A stretch of 64,000 nt of DNA from Candidatus Aminicenantota bacterium (GTDB lineage: Bacteria; Acidobacteriota; Aminicenantia; UBA2199), in NCBI GenBank assembly GCA_026393835.1, contig JAPKZK010000113.1, forward strand, positions 1 to 64,000, read 5' to 3'. A model generated the notes under the pieces. The model did no database searches. It worked only from the letters and a program-made list of their open reading frames with translations, and was not told the DNA's origin. How positions within the stretch are numbered: the stretch's first letter is position 1; every line of letters begins with the position of its first letter. Of the stretch, positions 53,366 to 60,525 are shown in pieces. The position numbers were made by a program, and so were the translations under genes.

Positions 53366-54122
53366 TTAATTGCGGATGATGAAATAACGGCTGCCGATGC
53401 CTTCGGCGTTCCCGGCATTGTCGGTTACAATCCAATGGATATTGTGCACCCCGTTTTCATAATTCGTGGTGTCCAGGTAAAAATATCCTACCGCCCCATT
53501 ACTGTTGGCATAACCGGGAAACAAGGCGGCAATATCCTCCCTATAATTATTGTAAACCGGGCGCCCGACAAACATATTATCCACATAAATATCAATCGTG
53601 GAACCATCCGTGGGTCAAATCATTATCTTCCTGGAAATGTGCGCCCCGGCAAAAATAGAGTTTCCCACTTGTTTGGGAGCCCTGTTTTGGTAAATATTCC
53701 AGGTCGGTCCGGGGTATTTCCAGGTTCTTTACATTGAAAATATCGTGGAATCCTTGTAAAGTGGTTGCGGTATGAAGAGCATCGAGATTTTTCGCGGCGG
53801 AAATCACGGGCGCCGGGATACTGATTTCGGATACCTGGTGTTCCCATTCATGACTGGCGGCGAACAGCGAGCCAGGGAAACCGTCATGCGGTCCATTGGG
53901 GTCGCCGTTAGGGTAATAGGTCATGGCGGTTCCGCCGTAATTCCAGGTTTTGACTTCCGGGCCCGGTTCGCCCTCGGGTAAACGAAAGGCGCCGAGGTAG
54001 ATTAGGTCTGCGGGTTGAATTCGTTTGGACGCATCGGGGGGCGTTGGCGGCGTGTTTGTTTCGCCATATCCCCCGGCTAAAAGTAAAAAAAACATGAAAG
54101 CGGCAATTAATGTTTTGTTCAT
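53366..54122 (-). pseudogene. Secreted protein broken by internal deletion (Ig-like C-terminus)
   Basis: The first part (53592-54122) has AGGAGG, a signal peptide (residues 1-~20) and the linker ETNTPPTPPDASKR, then a domain with LIYLGAFRLPEG and SLFAASHEWEHQVSEI; it stops after HGWFHD. Shifted by one frame, the sequence continues GSTIDIYVDNMFVGRPVYNN and IHWIVTDNAGNAEGIGSRYF to a stop at 53366. That second part is the end of an Ig-like/cadherin-like domain usual at the end of longer secreted proteins. The most economical reading is one large gene that lost its middle. Confidence 0.7.
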
Positions 54123-54261
54123 AATTAACCTCCTGTTTCAGTCTTTAAAGAACTCAGACGATTTATCCTTGGTTAGTCATTATTGCCCATGGTAATTAAT
54201 TATAGCTCGGCGTTTTTTTTAAGTAAAGCATTTTGAATATTTAAGGGCGACCACTGAATTG

Positions 54262-54290
54262 TTGAAAAAAAACAGGAATCAAGATATAAT
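54262..54290 (+). promoter_or_regulatory. Promoter of the vapBC-like locus
   Basis: TTGAAA (54262-54267), 17-bp spacer and TATAAT (54285-54290). CAGGAG precedes the antitoxin ATG at 54310. Confidence 0.7.
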
Positions 54291-54309
54291 GATGCAGGAG
54301 GTAAAAAGA

Positions 54310-54531
54310 ATGCAAGTAGTAAGAGCTTTATTTGATGGGCATGATATCAAACCGATAGAACCTATACGAACAAAATACAAAACCGAAGTTCTTATAATTT
54401 TCCCAAATCAGGTAGAAGAAATTTTGCCTGCGGAAGCGAGAAGATTATTGAGGGGCTCCGGGAGAGGAGAAAAACTCACCGAAAGGTTGCTCAAATCAAG
54501 AGCGGATGACATTAAATATGAAACAAGATAA
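54310..54531 (+). CDS. VapB-like antitoxin (73 aa)
   Basis: The ATG at 54310 has AGGAGG 9 nt upstream; the longer frame from 54259 begins before the -10 element and is rejected. The protein reads MQVVRALFDGHDIKPIEPIR and ends RGEKLTERLLKSRADDIKYE, the layout of short antitoxins next to PIN toxins in uncultured bacteria. Its end overlaps the start of a PIN toxin remnant (ATG at 54518). It looks complete. Confidence 0.7.
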   Translation: MQVVRALFDGHDIKPIEPIRTKYKTEVLIIFPNQVEEILPAEARRLLRGSGRGEKLTERLLKSRADDIKYETR

Positions 54532-54571
54532 AGGAGTTTATATACTGGATACATCGGCCCTTTTAACATAT
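54518..54571 (+). pseudogene. vapC PIN toxin remnant, first 18 codons
   Basis: MKQDKGVYILDTSALLTY is the standard PIN/VapC start with the first catalytic Asp in LDTSALL. Directly after it the frame becomes unrelated to any PIN domain and runs into repeat DNA (54702-54742). The remaining ~110 residues of a VapC are absent. Confidence 0.7.
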
Positions 54572-54767
54572 AATGGGAGAACTTCCAGCGCCCGCATCTT
54601 TTGCGGCTTTTGTTTAAAATTAACGATACCTTTCGGATATGCTCCTGCCCCAGCCAATAATAAGTCCACGTTCACAGGAAGAGACCCATCATCTTGGGTT
54701 AACATCCTGTTCATCCTTTCATCCTATAAATCCCGGTTCAGACAGGAAAAGCCGCGGGAATGTAAAT

Positions 54768-57566
54768 TTAAAACATCAACTTTACTCCCAATCTTGCCGC
54801 GATAGGGTCAAGATAATCGTACGCCTTATTGTAACGGGGATCAAGATGCGCCCCTTTTTCAGCAATGACCCGGATATAATCGAAACCACTTAAGAAATAA
54901 GCCTCCGGCAGGTTAATATTCGCATCGTTGTAAAGCATGTACCTGTTCCGGGCCATATCGTTATCGGTGAGATTGGTCACATTCGCATTCAATTGAAGCG
55001 TAAAGGTATCGCTGAGTTTGAGATTGTACTCGGCGTAAAGATCGATCTGCCACAACCATGGGGTCCGGCCGGCACTGCCCCTGCCCAACGGATAAAATCC
55101 CTTGAGGTTATTTACGTATATCTCGGTTTGTAACGGGACGCCGCTCATGGCATAGGCGCTGCAACCAAGGGTGAGCCCGAAATCGAAAACATAAGCGCCG
55201 TAAATTTTGAACTGGTGGGGACGATCGGTTCTCAAAAGGCCCAATTCTTCCTTCCCGTACTGGTTATACCCCTGGAACCAATTATCGAAATATCTTAGAA
55301 CCCCGGGCGCGTTCCGGCCCTCTTCATCTGAACCGGCCAACCCGGAATAATTCCCATAAAGACGGCTCCAGGTGTAGGAAAATCCCCCGAACCAGTTGTT
55401 TTTAAACTTTCTATCCAGGTGGACGGCGGCGGATGTGTACCTGCGGATAGCCCTGGAAGCTTTGACGCCCCCCGGCATAAAACCACCATCTTGAGCCCCT
55501 TGATACCACGCCTGTATCCAGGCGGAACCGGGGTTACCGCAATAATAAAATTCAGAGCCGCCGGCCAGGACCCCGATATCTTCGACGGCGTTCACGATGT
55601 AGTTGTAAAGGAATCTACCGCTGACGGTCCAATCTTCATTCAATGTTTTCCGCACACCGAAAGTAAATTCATTCTTCCGGAAGGGCTTGATGTCGGGCTG
55701 GGTGTTTGCAAAGGAAACTTCGCGCCAATTGATGGTTTCAAAATAGCGACCCCCGGCATAACCGCCGGGCTGGGGATGCGTCGCTTCGGGAAAACCGTTT
55801 TTCCAATCCCAATTAACGATGTCATAGTAATGGGAAAGCCATTTAAACCCCCCATAATATTTCTCAGCCAATGCCAGCTTCATAATATCATAGTAAACGC
55901 CAAAACTCCCGAATATTTGCAGGCTGGAATCCTTAAGCATATTGTAAGAGAACCCGATCCTGGGCGCCAATTTATCTCCAAAATTCCAGCGGATAGGGGT
56001 TGCATTTTCAGTGGTAAAAGCCGGGATATCTTCTTTCTCGGCCCTCAAACCCAGGTCCAGGGTCAAACGGTCGCAGATAGTCCAACTGTCCTGGAGGTAA
56101 ACAGCCAAACGGGCGCTGTGGACCTTTGCCTCAATCCCCCAGGGCTCTCTTACCTCGATATATCCCAGGGTCGTCGGTGTGATTGGCCCATCGACATGTC
56201 CATAATCCCTACCCCAATAAAACCTTTTATATGTGCGGGGAATGTCGGCGTCCTTATCGATACCGGTGCGCACCACCTGGACACCGGCCTTAACGGAATG
56301 TTGCCCAACCAGGTTAAAATAATAGGATAAATCGAAAGCGCCGCTTAAGGTATCCTGGATATTTTTGGTGAGTTGAGGCGCGGCGTATCTGAGGTAAATA
56401 CTCGACCGCGGCGTCACGAATTCCGGGGGGATGCCGGGAATTTCTTCATTTGACGTCATGTGAATCTTAAAAGGAAGGTCCGGCGCCGCCAATTCCCTTT
56501 CATTGCTCCTGTAATAACCGCCTGTCAAGGAAAGAGACAGCCTGTCGCTTACTGTATAATCGATACTGCCGCCGATACTCAATTTCGGGTACTCATAGGC
56601 AATCGGTGCATAATCTCTATTGGGTTCCCCGCTGCCGTCCACGGGCGGCAGTTCGCCTTTCCATTTGTAGTAATCCACCAGGCCATAAATAGAAAAACGC
56701 AGGTTCTTTAGGGGCTGACCCGTGAATTTCAATAACCCGGCGTAATAAGTATCTTTCCCGGTAAAAAGGTTAGAGCCGGAGAAATGATTCTCACCGCCAA
56801 AAATGGTGGAAATTCTCTCCCCTGTACTCAAATTCGGCGCAGGCCAGTGGTTGCCGTTTCTTGTGGTGGTTTTGAACCTGGGCATAACGCCGGCGAAAAA
56901 CCATAATTTGTCTTTGATAATCGGGCCGCCCAGGGTGAAACCGGGTTCAATGGAATGCCATTTGTCTTTAGGGTAGGCGACATAGTCTGCTTTATCTTGA
57001 TCCAGGGGATCCACTCGCAAGGTTTCCCGCGGTTTGCCGGTGAGGGCGCTGCTTTCGAAATAGAACGAGGCCGTCCCGTGAAATTCATTGCCGCCGCCCC
57101 GGGTTTTTACCCGGATCACGCCGCCGGTGGACCCTGTGCTCTCAGCCGATATTCCCGCGGCCCGGACCCGCACCTCTTCGATAAAATCGAAATTAACCCG
57201 CATACCGCTTTCCCCGGTGTACTGGGTGGTGGTATCCACCCCTTCGATATAATACCTGTTTTCCGCCCCACTGGCGCCGTCGATGGAAACGCCGCCCAGG
57301 AGTTGTTCATAGTTCACCCCGGGAACCAACGTCACAATGGATAAAAAATCCCGGCCTTTGGGCAGTTTTTCAAACATATTTTGTGTGAATACCTGCTCAT
57401 TCATAGTTTTCGCGGGTTGAACTTTTTGAACCTTTTTTCCTTTCTTATCTTTTCCTTCATTTCCCGTTTTTTCTTTTCCCCTGGCCGCGCCCAGGGATAA
57501 AGTAGAAAACAAGAAAATGAACATAATCCCCAACATAAGGGGGTTGTTTGTTTTTAATTTAGCCAT
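54768..57566 (-). CDS. TonB-dependent receptor, plug and beta-barrel
   Basis: A 932-aa outer-membrane protein. The ATG at 57566 has AGGAGG upstream; the signal segment is PLMLGIMFIFLFSTLSLGAA. After a Lys-rich stretch the plug domain appears: LPKGRDFLSIVTLVPGVNY, YYIEGVDTTT, FDFIEEVRVRAAGISAEST and GGVIRVKTRGGGNEFHGTAS, typical of Oar/CarboxypepD-type TonB receptors, though the usual N-terminal carboxypeptidase-regulatory domain is missing. Many aromatic barrel strands follow, ending DPIAARLGVKLMF. It imports an unknown ligand. Confidence 0.9.
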   Translation of the reverse strand: MAKLKTNNPLMLGIMFIFLFSTLSLGAARGKEKTGNEGKDKKGKKVQKVQPAKTMNEQVFTQNMFEKLPKGRDFLSIVTLVPGVNYEQLLGGVSIDGASGAENRYYIEGVDTTTQYTGESGMRVNFDFIEEVRVRAAGISAESTGSTGGVIRVKTRGGGNEFHGTASFYFESSALTGKPRETLRVDPLDQDKADYVAYPKDKWHSIEPGFTLGGPIIKDKLWFFAGVMPRFKTTTRNGNHWPAPNLSTGERISTIFGGENHFSGSNLFTGKDTYYAGLLKFTGQPLKNLRFSIYGLVDYYKWKGELPPVDGSGEPNRDYAPIAYEYPKLSIGGSIDYTVSDRLSLSLTGGYYRSNERELAAPDLPFKIHMTSNEEIPGIPPEFVTPRSSIYLRYAAPQLTKNIQDTLSGAFDLSYYFNLVGQHSVKAGVQVVRTGIDKDADIPRTYKRFYWGRDYGHVDGPITPTTLGYIEVREPWGIEAKVHSARLAVYLQDSWTICDRLTLDLGLRAEKEDIPAFTTENATPIRWNFGDKLAPRIGFSYNMLKDSSLQIFGSFGVYYDIMKLALAEKYYGGFKWLSHYYDIVNWDWKNGFPEATHPQPGGYAGGRYFETINWREVSFANTQPDIKPFRKNEFTFGVRKTLNEDWTVSGRFLYNYIVNAVEDIGVLAGGSEFYYCGNPGSAWIQAWYQGAQDGGFMPGGVKASRAIRRYTSAAVHLDRKFKNNWFGGFSYTWSRLYGNYSGLAGSDEEGRNAPGVLRYFDNWFQGYNQYGKEELGLLRTDRPHQFKIYGAYVFDFGLTLGCSAYAMSGVPLQTEIYVNNLKGFYPLGRGSAGRTPWLWQIDLYAEYNLKLSDTFTLQLNANVTNLTDNDMARNRYMLYNDANINLPEAYFLSGFDYIRVIAEKGAHLDPRYNKAYDYLDPIAARLGVKLMF

Positions 57567-57675
57567 GCTGCCTCCTAAAACTTTCCTCAAACATTGCACT
57601 TCCTTAAAATTATACAGGGCTATATTATATTAAAAAAAAATCCGGCGATCAATGCCCCCTTCCCAATAATAAAAA

Positions 57676-57696
57676 TTGCCACAAAGGCACGAAGGC
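57676..57696. repeat. GCCACAAAGGCACGAAGGCG element
   Basis: A short copy of the 11-bp quasi-repeat family upstream of the TonB receptor gene. Confidence 0.55.
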
Positions 57697-57729
57697 GTAA
57701 AAGTAACAGTTAGGGCTGTGGTCTGAACT

Positions 57730-57871
57730 GTTTAAAATTATAAATGATAAATGATAAATTATTAATTATAAACGGAAAGCCGCGTCCTACGGACGATATC
57801 ATTATATTTGCCCGTAGGGCGCCAGCGTTTTTCATTTATCATTTATCATTTATAATTTATAATTTATAATT
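57730..57871. mobile_element. MITE-like element with AT-rich inverted ends
   Basis: About 140 bp bounded by inverted ~38-bp AT-rich arms built of ATAAATGATAA units (57733-57772 and 57834-57871). The core holds two tiny perfect hairpins, CGTCC-TAC-GGACG and GCCC-GTA-GGGC. No coding capacity. The right arm provides the last ~7 codons and the stop of the small ORF at 57850-58026, as if it had inserted into that gene. Confidence 0.6.
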
Positions 57872-58026
57872 TTTTTTTTATTCAAAATATCTGCCCAATG
57901 CTCCACCTGCGCAAGCCACCCGGAAGCTTCACGGATACCGAAACTCTTCTCCGAACCAATGTCATATAATAACTGGTCCCGAAGCAAAAGCACAACCCAT
58001 TCACGCCGACTGCTTAACTCCTCCAT
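57850..58026 (-). CDS. Small ORF (58 aa) after the HTH gene, probably truncated
   Basis: Starts at an ATG inside the 3' end of the HTH regulator gene, with GGAG-like bases around it, and reads MEELSSRREWVVLLLRDQLL then IREASGWLAQVEHWADIL, an amphipathic, protein-like sequence. The last seven or so residues come from the AT-rich arm of the MITE-like element. I do not recognise it. It may be the intact N-terminus of a longer gene cut by the element. Confidence 0.5.
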   Translation of the reverse strand: MEELSSRREWVVLLLRDQLLYDIGSEKSFGIREASGWLAQVEHWADILNKKKIINYKL

Positions 58027-58498
58027 CTACTTTTTTATCAACACTGCCGCTAGGTTCTTGTTCTTTTTTTTCTTTTTCATAGTCAATATCGTGTTTTAAA
58101 ACCACTCCATTCTCGAGGATATATTCTTTCGCAAGAGTAATAAAAGCGAACCGTGCCAAACTGGAATTCTGCATATACCACAACATTTCCCTTACCTCAT
58201 TTGTTAAAACCCCGAAGGCATTATCCTCTATCGTTACCCCATTGATTTCCTTGACCTGGCGAAACATACTCCCTATCCCGTGCAGCAAAAAATCCAGGTT
58301 AACATTGTACAATTCTGAAAGGTTATATAAGGTGTAGCCCCCCGGCTGTTTTTTCCCGGTTTCAATGTCGGAGAGGGTAACCATTGTTATATTCAAAACA
58401 TCGGCGAATTCTTTTTGTCTTAAATTCAATTTTTTCCTGATGTCCTTCAATCGGCTGCCAATGCCGGCCAGGTCCATGTTTGTTTTTTTCTTTTTCAT
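58001..58498 (-). CDS. Xre-family helix-turn-helix regulator
   Basis: A 165-aa protein. Residues ~12-70 form an Xre HTH: RLKDIRKKLNLRQKEFADVL, then VTLSDIETGKKQPGGYTLYN, shown in part. The C-terminal half (~90-140) has EVREMLWYMQNSSLARFAFI, perhaps a dimerisation helix, and an acidic/basic tail. AAGGTG precedes the ATG. A perfect CGGGCGCCCG palindrome (58543-58552) lies 45 bp upstream, between this gene and the divergent small ORF, and could be its operator. Confidence 0.8.
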   Translation of the reverse strand: MKKKKTNMDLAGIGSRLKDIRKKLNLRQKEFADVLNITMVTLSDIETGKKQPGGYTLYNLSELYNVNLDFLLHGIGSMFRQVKEINGVTIEDNAFGVLTNEVREMLWYMQNSSLARFAFITLAKEYILENGVVLKHDIDYEKEKKEQEPSGSVDKKVDGGVKQSA

Positions 58499-58587
58499 TT
58501 TATGTTCACCTTTTCAGTTGTACATTTGTTTACCCGTTCACCCGGGCGCCCGCTCAACAGAAAATTAAATTTTTCTTTATATTTTTC

Positions 58588-58616
58588 TTGACAAAATAAA
58601 GTATTCTTAATAAAAT
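58588..58616 (+). promoter_or_regulatory. Promoter, leaderless type, divergent from the HTH gene
   Basis: TTGACA (58588-58593), a 17-bp spacer and TAAAAT (58611-58616). Exactly 6 nt separate it from an ATG at 58623. Confidence 0.65.
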
Positions 58617-58622
58617 GGGCGC

Positions 58623-58787
58623 ATGAATTGCAGTGAACGATTTCCAGGGTCATGGGCCCGTGTATGGTATGAGCGGCGAATGCGGCAAAAGCGATATAAG
58701 TACGCGGAAAAAGATGCACAAAGATTACGGCGGTTTTCTGACGCAATAAGAATAGACAGGATAGGATGTTCCTATGTTTACCTTTAA
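58623..58787 (+). CDS. Small basic ORF (54 aa) with leaderless start
   Basis: The ATG lies 6 nt after a near-consensus promoter and has no ribosome site. The product is rich in Arg, Lys and Tyr (WARVWYERRMRQKRYKYAEK near residues 11-30). No family recognised. It is divergent from the HTH regulator. The opposite-strand ORF here (58495-58827) is a competing reading; the promoter favours this one. Confidence 0.4.
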   Translation: MNCSERFPGSWARVWYERRMRQKRYKYAEKDAQRLRRFSDAIRIDRIGCSYVYL

Positions 58788-59035
58788 TATCCATATAGCC
58801 AACGAATCTCCGGGAAAATTTACCCATCCGGGGAATTTATTATATCAGAAGGTGTACCGGCAGTCAATAGCAGCTTTTTGTTTTCCGCAGGGAGAACCCC
58901 CTTTCCCTTCAATGATGAACAATGCCTTTTAAAAATTTCAAAAATATTTTATATTTGCTTCCTTTATCAAGGTGCAGCCGGGAAAAACGAGGGAAAAATG
59001 TGTGGATTGTCACAAACGCCCGGGGAATGGCAATT

Positions 59036-59196
59036 CTACCGGTTAAACTGTCGGGGTTCCGGTTAAATCGTCTATTTAACCGGTTAAAAGGGGAAATCCA
59101 CCGGTTAAATTGTCTGTTTAACTTGTTAAAGTGTCCGTTTAACCTGTTAAAAGATTTGTTTAACCGGTTAAAATGGCAATTTAACCGGTTGCCGGG
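59036..59196. repeat. Tandem hairpin array 3 (about 8 units, 21-bp period)
   Basis: Units of 21 bp with the palindrome TTTAACCGGTTAAA and a 7-bp variable spacer. The stem TTTAAC/GTTAAA is kept while the centre varies (CG, TT, CT). Both strands read as heptad repeats (LFNRLKx or LNRxFNR), which would look like coiled coil. No ribosome site or promoter supports translation. Confidence 0.85.
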
Positions 59197-59303
59197 AGTT
59201 AACAATGGTTTTTTGAAAATCAAAGTGGGATTTACAGGAAAATATCTGGCTAGTACAAGGTTTCAGAGGTTTCAAATATAAATAAACAAAGAGGAGATAA
59301 ATA

Positions 59304-59678
59304 ATGACAGACACAACAACAACAGAAACAAAAAAAGAACCCACTACGGGTTCGAAACGATTTCAACATCGGAATTTCCATACCCGGCTGGGACTGGCGC
59401 AGTTCCTTTTGAGAGAGCTTCAAGGGGAGGAACCGCAGAACCTGGTCAATTTCGGTATCCAATCACAAGCGGTAACCGATTTCGAGACCGCTGTCAACAA
59501 GGTAATAGGCACGGATAAGAAGCAGGAAGAGACAAAGGCCCTGTTAAAAACCTTGACCGCGCAGTTCCAGGAAGAAATGGATGCAGTGGACGCCATGTAC
59601 ATTACGCTTAAGAAGAAGATCAAGGCCGAGGCGGACCTGGTGACGTGGAAGAAGTATGGATTTGCCGACAAACAGTAA
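59304..59678 (+). CDS. Conserved-looking hypothetical protein (124 aa)
   Basis: GAGGAG lies 9 nt before the ATG. The N-terminus is Thr-rich; the remainder is helical and charged, with HRNFHTRLGLAQFLLRELQG and LLKTLTAQFQEEMDAVDAMY as its main segments. No membrane segment or signal. I do not recognise a family. Coding is supported by the ribosome site and amino-acid composition. Confidence 0.6.
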   Translation: MTDTTTTETKKEPTTGSKRFQHRNFHTRLGLAQFLLRELQGEEPQNLVNFGIQSQAVTDFETAVNKVIGTDKKQEETKALLKTLTAQFQEEMDAVDAMYITLKKKIKAEADLVTWKKYGFADKQ

Positions 59679-59711
59679 GCTGGGCGTTTGGTGAACCGGC
59701 GTGAGGCAAAC

Positions 59712-59775
59712 GACAGGATAACAGGATGGACCGGGTAGACAATGGTATCTATCCCTTTCATCCTGTTATCCTGTC
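59712..59775. repeat. Perfect 17-bp inverted repeat (GACAGGATAACAGGATG)
   Basis: GACAGGATAACAGGATG at 59712-59728 and its exact reverse complement at 59759-59775, with a 30-nt loop. It lies 34 bp after the 124-aa gene and may terminate it. Related to the GGATGA-type repeats at 45423, 51196 and 54702. Confidence 0.75.
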
Positions 59776-59829
59776 CATTTTTCATGGGTAGGGAACGGGC
59801 ATTGCCTGGCGCGTAAATTATCCAGCAGC

Positions 59830-59858
59830 TTGCATTATTCTCAAGCAAGAGTTATAAT
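59830..59858 (+). promoter_or_regulatory. Promoter of the antitoxin-PIN locus
   Basis: TTGCAT (59830-59835), 17-bp spacer, TATAAT (59853-59858). AAGGAG precedes the ATG at 59887. Confidence 0.7.
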
Positions 59859-59886
59859 GCTCTAATGAAATTAATAAGGAGTTTCC

Positions 59887-60147
59887 ATGGTGCAAAGAAA
59901 ACTGACAATTTATCTTCCAGGGTCGGCAGAAGCTCTTCATAATGCCCTAAGAATGCTTTTGCAATACGGACTTATTTCAGAAAAAAAAGCGCACACCATC
60001 GAAGTTGGAGCGACTGCAAAAAGCAAGACAAAACAAAGCCGATGGGGAAATGCCGCTGACCGATTGAGAACGGAAAATTGCCTCAAAGGACGATCCAAAG
60101 AGGTAGGGAAATTATTTGGAGAGTTTAGAGAAGATTTCGAACTCTGA
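59887..60147 (+). CDS. Putative antitoxin of a PIN toxin (86 aa)
   Basis: AAGGAG precedes the ATG. An N-terminal YLPGSAEALHNALRMLLQYG may be a small DNA-binding or dimerisation unit. The C-terminus SRWGNAADRLRTENCLKGRS and ending FREDFEL resembles toxin-neutralising tails of antitoxins beside PIN proteins. It is followed, 8 bp later, by a truncated PIN-like ORF. The call rests on this layout and recollection of similar tails. Confidence 0.55.
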   Translation: MVQRKLTIYLPGSAEALHNALRMLLQYGLISEKKAHTIEVGATAKSKTKQSRWGNAADRLRTENCLKGRSKEVGKLFGEFREDFEL

Positions 60148-60155
60148 TTAATCCC

Positions 60156-60239
60156 ATGGAGTGCTATATCCTCGATTCGGAATTTTTGGGTGCAGAGATA
60201 AAATTTTTTCAAGAATTAAAAAATTTGAGCAAGCGTTAA
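60156..60239 (+). pseudogene. PIN-like toxin remnant (27 codons)
   Basis: An ORF of 27 residues beginning MECYILDSEFLGAEIKFFQE. The YILDS start recalls a PIN domain with its first Asp. It stops after LSKR, far short of a toxin. Together with the intact antitoxin upstream it repeats the pattern at 30368, 31754 and 54310. Confidence 0.5.
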
Positions 60240-60333
60240 AAATAGAAAGCTGGGCAAAATAAAAGCGAACATAGGCATTACCTTACCTGGCGCATCCCCG
60301 CGCTTAGCCTAAATTCACCGCCTAATTATGTCT

Positions 60334-60388
60334 CCGACGGCCAAAAACTTTTTCGAGAAAAGGTTTCTGGATTTCCAAAAGCTTTTGA
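60334..60388. repeat. CCAGAAACC element (copy 4)
   Basis: GGCCAAAAACTTTTTCGAGA then AAAGGTTTCTGGATTTCCAA and AAGCTTTTG: inverted-repeat element of the 22745 type, in reverse orientation, with some stem changes. Confidence 0.65.
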
Positions 60389-60525
60389 TTGGATGTTTTT
60401 TCTTATTATTTTCTTCGTGCCCCTTCGCGTTCTTAGCGGCTCTTAATATAGAGGCGGTGGATCCAGGTTAGGGTGGAGGGTTGAAATATTGTTCGAATTA
60501 TATTATTATAACCCAGGAGGAAATA

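Noticed and set aside
55419-56330. 303-aa plus-strand ORF opposite the TonB receptor
   Set aside because: Shadow of a long, well-supported gene; no start signal or recognisable domain.
58495-58827. 110-aa minus-strand ORF overlapping the HTH start by 4 bp
   Set aside because: The overlap looks operon-like, but the sequence is low in recognisable features, no ribosome site was seen, and a near-consensus promoter on the other strand (58588-58616) lies within it. Not fully excluded.
58909-59281. Coiled-coil-like proteins across array 3 on either strand
   Set aside because: Same reason: periodicity opens the frames. No translation signals.
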